Part shown: positions 19,912 to 27,473 of the stretch, in pieces | How positions within the stretch are numbered: position 1 is the stretch's first letter | How the letters are laid out: every line of letters begins with the position of its first letter | Assembly: GCF_900659615.1 (NCBI RefSeq) | Contig: NZ_CAACUY010000002.1 | Coordinates: 1 to 64,000, forward strand | DNA length: 64,000 bases | Origin: Actinomadura fibrosa | GTDB lineage: Bacteria > Actinomycetota > Actinomycetes > Streptosporangiales > Streptosporangiaceae | Direction: 5' to 3' | Position numbers and translations under genes: made by a program | The notes under the pieces: generated by a model | Seen by the model: only the letters and a program-made list of their open reading frames with translations | What the model was told of the DNA's origin: nothing | Databases searched by the model: none

Positions 19912-20217
19912 TCAGATGGTGAAGCCGCCGTGGCGCAGGGCGAAGCCGCCGCCGACGAACGCGGTCACCATCCCGATGACGTTCAGCCAGCGCTGGTTGG
20001 TCGTCGCGGAGATCAGCTGGGAGTACAGCGCGGTCGGCAGGCCGATCACGGCGGCGATCGCGCCGAAGAAGTGGGTCACCGGGATGGAGCCCAGGACCAG
20101 GGCGACGATCCCGATCGTGACCGCGGCGACCGAGAGCGCGCCCTCCAGCCGATGGTGCTCGGCCTGCGCGTCGGCGCCGACGGCCGCCTGATCGCGTCTG
20201 GCTGCGCCCTGGGACAT
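19912..20217 (-). CDS. Small two-helix membrane protein, unknown
   Basis: I do not recognise this 101-residue protein. After a polar N-terminus (MSQGAARRDQAAVGADAQAE) come two or three hydrophobic segments, ALSVAAVTIGIVALVLGSIP and FGAIAAVIGLPTALY, and a short C-terminal hydrophobic stretch with VTAFVGGGFALRHGG. GGAGGGG lies at proper distance before the ATG, which supports a real gene. It is divergent from the small protein at 20397. Confidence 0.7.
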   Translation of the reverse strand: MSQGAARRDQAAVGADAQAEHHRLEGALSVAAVTIGIVALVLGSIPVTHFFGAIAAVIGLPTALYSQLISATTNQRWLNVIGMVTAFVGGGFALRHGGFTI

Positions 20218-20396
20218 CGGACCCCTCCAAGGTCGTGTCGCCCGCGTCCGGCGCGGCACTCCACCGCGCCCCCGGACCGGTCGGACCGTGCCCCGTGGAG
20301 ATTCCCAGGACGGACGGCGGTCAACCGGCGCGCGCCCACCGAAAATGTCGGCGCCACCCGGTAGTGTCGAACACGGTTTCGAGCGGAGGCGAGCGA

Positions 20397-20561
20397 ATGA
20401 ACCAGACCGAACTCACGGTGATCGGCGACGCGGAACTCGTCGAGGAGCTCTCGCTGCTGACGACCCAGACCGCCCGCATGCGCGCCCGGATGGCCGACAT
20501 CATGGCGGAGCTGGAGCGGCGGCGCCGTCCGAGGGCCGCCCAGCGCCACGCGCGATGCTAG
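20397..20561 (+). CDS. Short coiled-coil-like protein, unknown
   Basis: This 54-residue protein begins MNQTELTVIGDAELVEELSLL and continues as an amphipathic helix with LTTQTARMRARMADIMAEL before an Arg-rich end. GGAGG is located eight bases before the ATG. The heptad-like Leu/Met spacing suggests a dimerising helix. It precedes the rpsF operon by 174 bases. No function is recognised. Confidence 0.6.
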   Translation: MNQTELTVIGDAELVEELSLLTTQTARMRARMADIMAELERRRRPRAAQRHARC

Positions 20562-20687
20562 GACGTGTCCCGCCCCGGCGGAACCGGCTCGCACGCTGCG
20601 AACTGTTGGTAGCCTGTATCGGTCGCGCGGCGGGCGCGCCCGGCGATCCGGGTCCGGCGCCACCGCGGGAGACGCGACAGCCCTCCT

Positions 20688-20706
20688 GTCACGGAGAGAC
20701 CGTGAC
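20688..20706 (+). promoter_or_regulatory. Hairpin in the rpsF leader
   Basis: GTCACGG (20688-20694) and CCGTGAC (20700-20706) pair perfectly around AGAGA, ending 29 bases before the rpsF ATG and just before the GAGGAGGT ribosome-binding site. In several bacteria the S6:S18 complex binds an rpsF leader hairpin to repress the operon; this element is a candidate, by position only. Confidence 0.4.
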
Positions 20707-20735
20707 CGCATCAGTCCAGAGGAGGTAGGGACAGC

Positions 20736-21026
20736 ATGCGTCGTTACGAACTCATGGCGATTATCGACCCCGCCATCGACGAGCGCACCGCGAACGCGGC
20801 GCTCGACCCGTTCCTGAAGGTCGTCAAGGACGGCGGCGGCAGCGTGGAGAAGGTCGACGTCTGGGGCCGCCGGCGCCTGGCGTACGACATCCAGAAGAAG
20901 TCCGAAGGCATCTACGCGGTGGTCGACCTGTCGGCTGAGCCTGCCACGGTCAAGGAGCTCGACCGTCAGCTCAACCTGAGCGAGTCGATCCTCCGTACCA
21001 AGGTCATCCGTCCCGAGGTTCACTGA
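20736..21026 (+). CDS. rpsF: 30S ribosomal protein S6
   Basis: The 96-residue product begins [19 protein letters not shown] and has the S6 core [21 protein letters not shown], followed by [17 protein letters not shown]6 pairs with S18 in the 30S platform. GAGGAGGT precedes the ATG with a nine-base spacer. First gene of rpsF-ssb-rpsR-rplI. Confidence 0.98.
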   Translation: MRRYELMAIIDPAIDERTANAALDPFLKVVKDGGGSVEKVDVWGRRRLAYDIQKKSEGIYAVVDLSAEPATVKELDRQLNLSESILRTKVIRPEVH

Positions 21027-21063
21027 GCCAGGCTCAGCCCTCACACCAGCCGGAGCGAGCCCC

Positions 21064-21636
21064 ATGGCAGGCGACACCGTAATCACGATCGTCGGGAACC
21101 TCGTCGAGGACCCGAATCTGCGCTTCACCCCGAGCGGCCAGGCGGTCGCGTCCTTCCGCATCGCCTCGACCCCGCGGTTCTTCGACCGCCAGTCGAACGA
21201 CTGGAAGGACGGCGAGGCGCTGTTCCTGACCTGCAACGTCTGGCGGCAGGCCGCCGAGAACGTCGCCGAGAGCCTGCAGCGCGGCATGCGGGTGATCGTC
21301 CAGGGACGGCTCAAGCAGCGCTCGTACGAGACCCGCGAGGGTGAGAAGCGCACCGTCTTCGAGGTCGAGGTCGACGAGGTCGGCCCGTCGCTGCGCAACG
21401 CCACCGCGAAGGTCAACAAGACCCAGCGGCAGGGCGGCGGCGGTGGCGGTTTCGGCGGCGGCCAGGGTGGCGGCGGCGGCTTCGGCGGCGGCGGCCAGCA
21501 GGGCGGCGGCGGCGGTTTCGGGGGCGGGCAGCAGGGCGGCGGCGGTTTCGGCGGCCAGCAGGGCGGCCAGGCCGACGACCCCTGGGCGACCGGCGGTGGC
21601 GGCGGTGGCGGGTTCTCCGACGACCCGCCCTTCTAG
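21064..21636 (+). CDS. ssb: Single-stranded DNA-binding protein
   Basis: The 190-residue product has the OB-fold at residues 1-115 ([20 protein letters not shown], then [20 protein letters not shown] and [19 protein letters not shown]), a long Gly/Gln-rich flexible linker of about 60 residues built from [14 protein letters not shown] repeats, and the conserved acidic tip SDDPPF that recruits partner proteins. It protects single-stranded DNA at forks. The linker is made of GGC/GGT triplets, so the DNA is locally repetitive. It lies in the rpsF operon, as usual in actinobacteria. Confidence 0.97.
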   Translation: MAGDTVITIVGNLVEDPNLRFTPSGQAVASFRIASTPRFFDRQSNDWKDGEALFLTCNVWRQAAENVAESLQRGMRVIVQGRLKQRSYETREGEKRTVFEVEVDEVGPSLRNATAKVNKTQRQGGGGGGFGGGQGGGGGFGGGGQQGGGGGFGGGQQGGGGFGGQQGGQADDPWATGGGGGGGFSDDPPF

Positions 21637-21713
21637 CCTCCGGCACGCAACACACACACGACATCCATCCGTCCATTCCCGCGTGAGCGGGGCTCTCGCA
21701 AAGGAGCACCACG

Positions 21714-21950
21714 ATGGCGAAGCCACCTCCCCGCAAGCCGAAGAAGAAGGTTTGCGTTTTCTGCCAGGAGAAGATCTCCTACGTCGACTACAAGGACACG
21801 GGCCTGCTGCGGAAGTTCATCTCCGACCGCGGCAAGATCCGTGCCCGGCGGGTGACCGGCAACTGCACCCAGCACCAGCGGGACGTCGCCACGGCGATCA
21901 AGAACGCCCGCGAGATGGCGCTGCTGCCGTACACCAGCACCGCGCGCTGA
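21714..21950 (+). CDS. rpsR: 30S ribosomal protein S18
   Basis: The 78-residue protein has the S18 core [20 protein letters not shown] and the end [13 protein letters not shown]. It keeps CVFC near residue 14 and a further Cys-x-x-His (CTQH), so it is the zinc-binding C+ form. Many actinobacteria carry a second, C-minus copy used under zinc limitation. AAAGGAG precedes the ATG. Confidence 0.97.
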   Translation: MAKPPPRKPKKKVCVFCQEKISYVDYKDTGLLRKFISDRGKIRARRVTGNCTQHQRDVATAIKNAREMALLPYTSTAR

Positions 21951-21969
21951 GTCGGGAGGGGAAACGATC

Positions 21970-22416
21970 ATGAAGCTCATCCTGACCCAGCAGGTCTCCG
22001 GGCTCGGCGAGCCCGGTGACGTCATCGAGGTCCGCGACGGCTACGGCCGCAACTACCTCGTCCCCCGCGGGTTCGCCATCAAGTGGACCCGGGGCGCCGA
22101 GAAGGAGATCGACTCCATCAAGAAGGCGCGTTCGGCCCGCGAGATCGCGACCGTCGAGCACGCCAAGGAGGTCGCCGGCCGGCTGCAGGCGCTGCGCGTG
22201 ACGCTGCGCACCCGCACCGGCAGCAACGGCCGCCTGTTCGGCGCGGTCACCGCCGCCGACATCGCCGAGGCGGTCAAGGCCGCCGACGGCCCCGACCTGG
22301 ACCGCCGCCGCATCGAGATCGGCAACCCGATCAAGACCGTCGGCACCCACCGGGTCAGCGTCCGCCTGCACAGCGACGTGAACGCCACGATCGACGTCGA
22401 CGTCGTCGAGGCCTGA
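21970..22416 (+). CDS. rplI: 50S ribosomal protein L9
   Basis: The 148-residue protein opens with [21 protein letters not shown] and has [14 protein letters not shown] of the N-terminal rRNA-binding domain, a long connecting helix with repeated Ala/Lys/Glu, and a C-terminal domain with [16 protein letters not shown]. It ends the ribosomal operon 19 bases after rpsR and before a strong terminator. Confidence 0.98.
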   Translation: MKLILTQQVSGLGEPGDVIEVRDGYGRNYLVPRGFAIKWTRGAEKEIDSIKKARSAREIATVEHAKEVAGRLQALRVTLRTRTGSNGRLFGAVTAADIAEAVKAADGPDLDRRRIEIGNPIKTVGTHRVSVRLHSDVNATIDVDVVEA

Positions 22417-22453
22417 CCGCCCCGAGCGGCTCAGGTCCGGCATCGCGCGATCA

Positions 22454-22497
22454 GCGAGCCCCCGCGCTTCGGCTTCGTCCGGAGCGCGGGGGCTCGC
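22454..22497 (+). terminator. Terminator of the rpsF-rplI operon
   Basis: GCGAGCCCCCGCGCT (22454-22468) and AGCGCGGGGGCTCGC (22483-22497) form a perfect 15-bp stem around a 14-base loop, 37 bases after the rplI stop. Very GC-rich, without a long U-tract. Confidence 0.85.
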
Positions 22498-22593
22498 CGC
22501 GTTCACGGGATGTCGGGCATGCCTCCCGGTCGGGGGGCGCCTGCCCGGATGACCGCGCGAGCTCCACGGCCGAGGCGCGTCGCGGCTGGTCCG

Positions 22594-22609
22594 TGTTTCA
22601 TGTGAAACG
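22594..22609. promoter_or_regulatory. parS-like partition site
   Basis: TGTTTCATGTGAAACG matches the ParB-binding consensus TGTTTCACGTGAAACA with two differences; the inner 14-base GTTTCATGTGAAAC differs from GTTTCACGTGAAAC at one base. It lies between genes, close to origin-linked genes, where actinobacterial parS sites cluster. ParB binding is inferred. Confidence 0.6.
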
Positions 22610-22694
22610 TCGGGAACCGCCCGATGCTTGGTTGATCGGCAGTACGACCGCTACGTTCCGTAGGTAGATCATCGCGGGTCGAAGGGGGACGCTG

Positions 22695-23606
22695 TTGATC
22701 GCGCATTCGGGGGACGGCGCGGACGACCGCCAGCGCGACGGCGCGCCGGTGACGCGCCGCTCGGTCATCGGCGGCGTGATGGGGGCGGGCCTGATCGCCG
22801 CCTCCCTGCCCGGCGATGCCAGGGCGATGGCGAACGAGCGTCCCGACGCCTGGCTCGACCGGTTCACCGCGGACGCTCCCCGCGTCCACACGCGGGCCGA
22901 GTGGAGGGCGAAGGCGCCGAGGCGGCCCGCGAGAGTGCTGGACCGTCCGCCGGACCGCATCATCGTCCACCACACCGACACGGCGAACACGAACAACCGC
23001 TCGCTCGCGCACGCGTTCGCGCTGTCCCGCCGCATCCAGCGCTTCCACATGGGCAAGCGGGGCTGGGACGACACCGGCCAGCAGCTCACCATCAGCCGCG
23101 GCGGCTTCGTCATGGAGGGCCGCAACCGCTCCCTGCAAGCCATCCGGTCCGGCCGGCACGTGGTCGGCGCGCAGGTGCTGCACCAGAACGAGCACACGAT
23201 CGGAATCGAGAACGAGGGCCGCTACAACTCCAAGCAGGTCCCCGCCCGTCTGTGGTCGTCCCTGATCGAAGTGTGCGTGTGGCTCTGCGCGGAGTACCAG
23301 CTCGACCCGGCGGAGGCCATCGTCGGACACCGCGACTACAACAGGACGGAATGCCCCGGCGACGTCCTCTACGCCCGCCTGCCCGCGCTGCGCAGGGCGG
23401 TGGCGGAGCGTCTGGGCGGCTCCTCGCCCGCTCCTCCGGTGGACTCCCCGCAGCAGCCACCGGACGGCCCCTCGCACACGCAGGACGGACCCGACGACCC
23501 CGACTCCGACGCCGACGGCGCTCCGCCGAACTCGCAGATGCCGCCGAACTTCTTCCCCGGGGACGACGAGATGCCGATGTTCCCCCACTACGACGACTAC
23601 GGCTGA
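22695..23606 (+). CDS. Tat-exported N-acetylmuramoyl-L-alanine amidase (PGRP/amidase_2)
   Basis: The enzyme should cleave the bond between MurNAc and L-Ala in peptidoglycan, outside the cell. From the TTG at 22695 (GAAGGGGG upstream) a twin-arginine signal reads VTRRSVIGGVMGAGLIAASL at residues 19-38. The peptidoglycan-recognition fold follows, with zinc ligands in IIVHHTDTANT (His), IVGHRDYN (His) and TECPGD (Cys). The C-terminal 65 residues are Pro/Asp-rich and end in FPHYDDYG, which may be a wall-spanning or binding tail. Standing alone, it is transcribed away from the ribosomal operon. CTACGTTCCGTAG (22651-22663), a perfect 5-3-5 palindrome, lies in its promoter region. Confidence 0.88.
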   Translation: MIAHSGDGADDRQRDGAPVTRRSVIGGVMGAGLIAASLPGDARAMANERPDAWLDRFTADAPRVHTRAEWRAKAPRRPARVLDRPPDRIIVHHTDTANTNNRSLAHAFALSRRIQRFHMGKRGWDDTGQQLTISRGGFVMEGRNRSLQAIRSGRHVVGAQVLHQNEHTIGIENEGRYNSKQVPARLWSSLIEVCVWLCAEYQLDPAEAIVGHRDYNRTECPGDVLYARLPALRRAVAERLGGSSPAPPVDSPQQPPDGPSHTQDGPDDPDSDADGAPPNSQMPPNFFPGDDEMPMFPHYDDYG

Positions 23607-23726
23607 TCACCCACGTCCCGCAGCCGCCCGGCTCCGGCGCCGACCGCTGCGCCCGCCGAGCGGGGCACGCGTCGGCTGGGCCGTACACTGACCGGTCGTG
23701 TGCCGAGTGGGTGCGCGTCGGTGCCT

Positions 23727-23915
23727 TCAGTTCTCGGGGTTGGTGTAGCGGGTGCGCCGGCGGGCGATCTCCGGGTCGATGCCCTCGACGAGCGACCAGA
23801 TGCCGGCGACGCGTTCCACCAGGGTCTCGGGTGGCAGTCCGGCCAGGCCTTCGGCCGCCAGGTCGTCGATCGCCTGAGTGAGCCGGGCCATCCGCTCGCC
23901 GCGCGTGGAACACAT
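23727..23915 (-). CDS. Small helical protein, unknown
   Basis: The 62-residue product (MCSTRGERMARLTQAIDDLA...) looks like an amphipathic helical protein that ends RRRTRYTNPEN. It is divergent from the GNAT gene. TACTAT lies six bases before the ATG at 23915 and there is no Shine-Dalgarno, so the mRNA may be leaderless; an internal ATG at 23891 is possible. I do not recognise the family. Confidence 0.5.
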   Translation of the reverse strand: MCSTRGERMARLTQAIDDLAAEGLAGLPPETLVERVAGIWSLVEGIDPEIARRRTRYTNPEN

Positions 23916-24011
23916 GTTCGAATAGTAGCGAGTGGGACCCCTGGTGCGGGTGCGCTTGGTGATTTCTCCGGTCGCGTCCGAGTTCCGCCGCCGCCATGAT
24001 GTGATCGGAGC

Positions 24012-24530
24012 ATGGGTACCGCGGACGCCGTCCGGCTCGAAGGGCATGGTCTCGTCCTCCGGGAGTGGCGGGACGACGAGGGCGCCGAGCTCGTGCGGCT
24101 GTTCGACGATCCGGAGATCGCGCACTGGACGCCGCTCGCGTCCCCCTTCGACCTCCTGGCGGCGGAGGAGTACCTCGCCCGCGTCCGCCGGGGCCGTGCG
24201 GCCGGTGAGCGGCTCCATCTGGCCATCACCACCGACGGCCGCGAGCCCATGGGCGAGGTCATGCTCAACGTGGTCGCCGGCACCATCGGGTACGGGGTCG
24301 GGGCGGCGTACCGGGGGCAGCGGCTGGCGTACCGTGCTCTCCTCCTGATGACGGAGTACGCCCTCCAGGTGGAACGGCTGCCGCAGGTGAAGCTGGAGAT
24401 CGAGGCGGGGAACGCGGCCAGCGTCGCAGTGGCTCGGGCCGCCGGCTACCGCCTTGTCAACGCCGAGCCCGTCCCGGTGGAGAGCAATGGACGTTCCTAC
24501 AGCCTGCACACCTGGGTGTACGGCGCCTGA
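24012..24530 (+). CDS. GNAT-family N-acetyltransferase (RimJ/RimL-like)
   Basis: The 172-residue protein has the GNAT layout: LVLREWRDDEGAELVRLFDDPEIAHWTPL at residues 14-42, the central strand VMLNVVAGTIGYGV, the acetyl-CoA loop YRGQRLAYRALLLMTEYAL (residues about 97-115, a Q-x-x-G-x-A-like variant written GQRLAYRA) and the conserved EIEAGNAASVAVARAAGY. Members acetylate N-termini, antibiotics or amino acids; the substrate is unknown. GGAG lies immediately before the ATG. Confidence 0.85.
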   Translation: MGTADAVRLEGHGLVLREWRDDEGAELVRLFDDPEIAHWTPLASPFDLLAAEEYLARVRRGRAAGERLHLAITTDGREPMGEVMLNVVAGTIGYGVGAAYRGQRLAYRALLLMTEYALQVERLPQVKLEIEAGNAASVAVARAAGYRLVNAEPVPVESNGRSYSLHTWVYGA

Positions 24531-24583
24531 TCACGCGACCTGGGGCCAGCCAGGTCCGACGATCCGCTTGACGGCGTGATCAG
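24527..24583. promoter_or_regulatory. Inverted repeat before the second padR gene
   Basis: CTGATCACGC (24527-24536) and GCGTGATCAG (24574-24583) are perfect inverted repeats 37 bases apart, enclosing a smaller hairpin CCTGG-GGCCAG-CCAGG (24539-24554). It spans the stop of the GNAT gene and the region upstream of padR, so it could be a terminator or operator; the sequence does not decide. Confidence 0.35.
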
Positions 24584-24616
24584 CTGACCGCTATCCGTTA
24601 GGCGTCGGGAGGGTCC

Positions 24617-25150
24617 ATGCAGGACGCGGTGCTGGCGATGCTGGCGAAGGAGCCGTCGCACGGGTACGGCCTGCGCGGGCGATTGCGCCGCACCCTCGGA
24701 CCGCTGGGCGAGTCGATGAACGCGGGCCAGATCTACGTGACTCTGGCGCGGCTGGAGAAGGCGGGCCTGGTCGTCAGCGAGCGGGCGGACGGGCTGCCCG
24801 ACCGACCGGACCGCAAGGTGTACGCGCTGACACCGGCCGGCCAGCTACGGGTCTCAGCCTGGCTGGCGGAAGTGGACTGGCCCAAACCCGACCTGGCGGA
24901 GTTCCATCTCAAGCTCGCGGCGGCGGCCGCGGCCCGGCTCGCCGATCCCGTCGCGCTGGTGGACGCCCAGCGCCGCGAGCTGCTGCGGCGGCTGCTCGAC
25001 GTGCAGTGCGCAGTGCTGGCGGAGCCGGACGGTTCCACCGCAGGTCTGCTGCTCGAAGGGGTGGCGATGCGGCTACAGGCCGACCTGCGCTGGCTGGACG
25101 CCTGCGAGCGCGTCTGGTCGGACGCAGAGAACAAGTCTGAGGACACATAG
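24617..25150 (+). CDS. PadR-family transcriptional regulator
   Basis: The 177-residue product has the PadR winged helix: DAVLAMLAKEPSHGYGLRGRL at residues 3-23 and GQIYVTLARLEKAGLVVSER at 37-56, then the wing RPDRKVYALTPAGQLRV. The C-terminal part is the helical Vir-type dimerisation domain. GGGAGGG precedes the ATG. PadR genes like this usually sit before an ABC exporter, but here the next 100 bases hold no gene and then comes an opposing monooxygenase, so its normal partner seems to be missing. Confidence 0.85.
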   Translation: MQDAVLAMLAKEPSHGYGLRGRLRRTLGPLGESMNAGQIYVTLARLEKAGLVVSERADGLPDRPDRKVYALTPAGQLRVSAWLAEVDWPKPDLAEFHLKLAAAAAARLADPVALVDAQRRELLRRLLDVQCAVLAEPDGSTAGLLLEGVAMRLQADLRWLDACERVWSDAENKSEDT

Positions 25151-25258
25151 CCGTATCGGCGCCACCGGACGGCTCGACGACATGCTCGGCCTGGAGATGT
25201 GACCACCGAGGGCGGCATCCGCTCCTGCATCGTGCACAGGCTTTCGGGAGAGGGTCGT

Positions 25259-26749
25259 CTATCGGGTGCCGAACCAGCGGGTGAGGACGTCCTCCAGCGG
25301 CTCGGCGTCGTCGGACGTCCATGCGACGAAGCCGTCCGGGCGGATCAGGATCGACGAACCGGGGGCGAGGTCGCAGTCGCCCGTGACGATGTCGACGCGT
25401 CCGGCCCACGGAGCGGCCGTGTGGGCCTGGGGCTTGTCAGCGGCGATGAGGAGTCCGCGTCCTGAGCGCTGGAGCTCGGCGAGGCGCGGCTCATCCCCGG
25501 TGGCGGTCCGGACGGTGAGGTCCGGGGCGTAGGCGCGGCCGACGAGGTCCTGGCCGGAGCCGAGGTCGTAACGGACGGCCGCACCCGTGATCATGTCCGT
25601 GAGGTCGCGGTTGGCGTCGTCATGGCGGAGGAGCCGGGTGACGATGTCGCGGAGGGCGTCCACGTGCGGGCCGGGGCGCAGCAGCGCGACCTGGGCGCGC
25701 GTGTTGTCGAGGACCTGCGCGGCGACCGGCCGCCGCTCGGCGGTGTAGGTGTCGAGCAGGGCGTCCGGTGCCCCGCCGCGCGCGACCAGCGCGAGCTTCC
25801 AGCCGAGGTTGGCGGCGTCGCCGAGCCCGAGGAGGAGCCCCTGCCCGCCGAACGGCGAGTGGACGTGCGCCGCGTCCCCGGCGAGCAGGACGCGGCCCGA
25901 GCGGTAGGAGTCCGCCAGGCGGGCGTTGTCGGTGAAGCGCGTGCGCGACGAGGCGGACGTCAGGGTGACTCCCGTGCCGGTGATCCGGCGCGCGGCGGCC
26001 TGGAGCTCGTCCAGGGTGACGGGGGCGTCCCGGTCGGGAGGCGGTCCGTCGAACTCCACCATGAGGATGCGGCCGGGAGCGGGACCGTTCACCATCAGCC
26101 CGCCGGGGTGGCGCGTCCAGCCGCGGGGGCTGAACTCGGGATCGTCCAGCTCGACGAGTGCCTGGTAGCCCGTGATGATGCCTTCCGTGCCGGGGAAGGC
26201 GAACCCGCCGAGCTTACGGACGAGGCTGCGTCCTCCGTCAGCGCCGACGAGATGACTGGCGGGTAGCTCGTACTGTCCGCTGGGACCGTCGACCGTGACC
26301 GTGACTCCTTCCGAGTCCTGCACGTAGTCGGCCAAGGCATGCTCCCGGCGGACGTCCGCACCGAGCTCGGTCGCGCGTTCGGCGAGGATCTCTTCCAACC
26401 GGTCTTGCGGGACGAACGCGGTCGGCGCCGAGGGGTATCCGCTCTCGCGGAGCTCCCAGAGCCCGGCGAAATGGCCCCTGGGCATCGGACGGCCGCCAGC
26501 GCCGCCCCGACCGGGCATCTTGGCGAGGAACTCGTGCTGGACGTCCCGCACCCGCTCGGTGAGGCCGCGCCGATCCAGCATCTCGGCGGCCCTGCCGTGG
26601 ATGGCTCCCGCCTTCACCCGGCGGTCCACGTCCGCAAGCCGTTCGAGGACGGTTACGCCGACACCGTGCGTGCGCAGCTCGACGGCGAGCATCAGGCCGA
26701 CGGGTCCGCCCCCGCAGATCACCACGCTCGCGTTCGCGTCCGGGGGCAT
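25259..26749 (-). CDS. FAD-dependent aromatic monooxygenase (PheA/TfdB, rifampicin-monooxygenase type)
   Basis: The 496-residue flavoprotein hydroxylates an aromatic substrate with NAD(P)H and O2. The FAD dinucleotide motif VVICGGGPVGLMLAVEL is at residues 8-24, the second motif HLVGADGGRSLVRKL near 165, and the third, VLLAGDAAHVHSPFGGQGL, near 285, followed by DAANLGWKLALV. A C-terminal thioredoxin-like part ends the protein, as in phenol hydroxylases and Rox enzymes. AGGAGG is five bases before the ATG. It is divergent from, and almost certainly controlled by, the TetR gene at 26844. Substrate unknown; antibiotic or polyketide tailoring is possible. Confidence 0.88.
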   Translation of the reverse strand: MPPDANASVVICGGGPVGLMLAVELRTHGVGVTVLERLADVDRRVKAGAIHGRAAEMLDRRGLTERVRDVQHEFLAKMPGRGGAGGRPMPRGHFAGLWELRESGYPSAPTAFVPQDRLEEILAERATELGADVRREHALADYVQDSEGVTVTVDGPSGQYELPASHLVGADGGRSLVRKLGGFAFPGTEGIITGYQALVELDDPEFSPRGWTRHPGGLMVNGPAPGRILMVEFDGPPPDRDAPVTLDELQAAARRITGTGVTLTSASSRTRFTDNARLADSYRSGRVLLAGDAAHVHSPFGGQGLLLGLGDAANLGWKLALVARGGAPDALLDTYTAERRPVAAQVLDNTRAQVALLRPGPHVDALRDIVTRLLRHDDANRDLTDMITGAAVRYDLGSGQDLVGRAYAPDLTVRTATGDEPRLAELQRSGRGLLIAADKPQAHTAAPWAGRVDIVTGDCDLAPGSSILIRPDGFVAWTSDDAEPLEDVLTRWFGTR

Positions 26750-26758
26750 GGGTCCTCC

Positions 26759-26806
26759 TTAACAGCGTTAAACCGGCTGCCGTCCAGCCTGATTTAACGC
26801 TGTTAA
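26759..26806. promoter_or_regulatory. Twin TetR operators in the monooxygenase/tetR divergon
   Basis: TTAACAGCGTTAA (26759-26771) and TTAACGCTGTTAA (26794-26806) are each TTAAC-N3-GTTAA palindromes and are mutual reverse complements, 22 bases apart. One lies directly before the ribosome-binding site of the monooxygenase gene, the other before tetR. Repressor binding there would silence both genes. Confidence 0.8.
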
Positions 26807-26843
26807 GCTGTCAAGGCCGCGTCCCCGAGGAGGCCGTCACCCG

Positions 26844-27461
26844 ATGAAGCTGGAGCGCCAGGAGATCGTCCGCACCGCTCTCCGCCTCCTCGACGAGGTG
26901 GGCCTGGACGGGCTGAGCCTGCGCCGCCTGGCCAGGGAGCTCGGCGTCCAGGCGCCCGCGCTGTACTGGCACTTCGCGAGCAAGCAGGAACTGCTCGACG
27001 CGATGGTCACGATGATCGCCCGCGAGGGGTACGGGCCGGACGCGCCCGAGCCCGGACAGTCGTGGGACGACTGGCTCGCCGGCCGCGCCCGCGCGATGCG
27101 GAGCCGGTTCCTGGCCCACCGCGACGCCGCCCGCCTCGCCGCGGGCACCCGCCCCACGGCCGACCGCGCGCCCGCGATCGAGGGCATGGTGCGGGCACTG
27201 TGCGACGCCGGATTCACGCCCGGCGAGGCCCTCCTCAACATCCTCGCCGTCACGGACTACGTCGGCGGCGCCGTCCTCGAAGAACAGGCCGGCGGCGGCC
27301 GGGACGACGGCGGCATCGGACCGCTCGACGGCGCTCCCGCAGGTCAACCCACCCTGCAAGCGGCAGTCGCCGAGATGCGGGATCCCGACGACAGATTCGA
27401 GTACGGGCTGAGCCTCCTGCTCGACGGCATGCGCGCCCGCCTGGCGGCACGCTCCCGCTAG
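26844..27461 (+). CDS. TetR-family repressor (TetR_C_1 type)
   Basis: The 205-residue regulator begins MKLERQEIVRTALRLLDEVG and has the helix-turn-helix LSLRRLARELGVQAPALYWHFASKQELLDA at residues 25-54, the TetR(B)-like form with YWHF. The ligand domain ends with DDRFEYGLSLLLDGMRARL, as in tetracycline-type TetR. It is divergent from the FAD monooxygenase with twin operators between, a typical self-regulated resistance or modification pair. Inducer unknown. Confidence 0.9.
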   Translation: MKLERQEIVRTALRLLDEVGLDGLSLRRLARELGVQAPALYWHFASKQELLDAMVTMIAREGYGPDAPEPGQSWDDWLAGRARAMRSRFLAHRDAARLAAGTRPTADRAPAIEGMVRALCDAGFTPGEALLNILAVTDYVGGAVLEEQAGGGRDDGGIGPLDGAPAGQPTLQAAVAEMRDPDDRFEYGLSLLLDGMRARLAARSR

Positions 27462-27473
27462 CGGACGGCCCCG

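Noticed and set aside
20076..21419. A 447-residue minus-strand frame over rpsF and ssb.
   Set aside because: It is antisense to two certain ribosomal/replication genes; no motifs.
21430..21640. Short regular GGC-rich repeats that might look like a CRISPR or tandem array.
   Set aside because: They encode the Gly/Gln-rich linker of SSB in frame; there are no spacers.
25151..25258. A decayed ABC-transporter gene after the second padR.
   Set aside because: Expected from context, but no ABC motif could be read in any frame of this 108-base gap.
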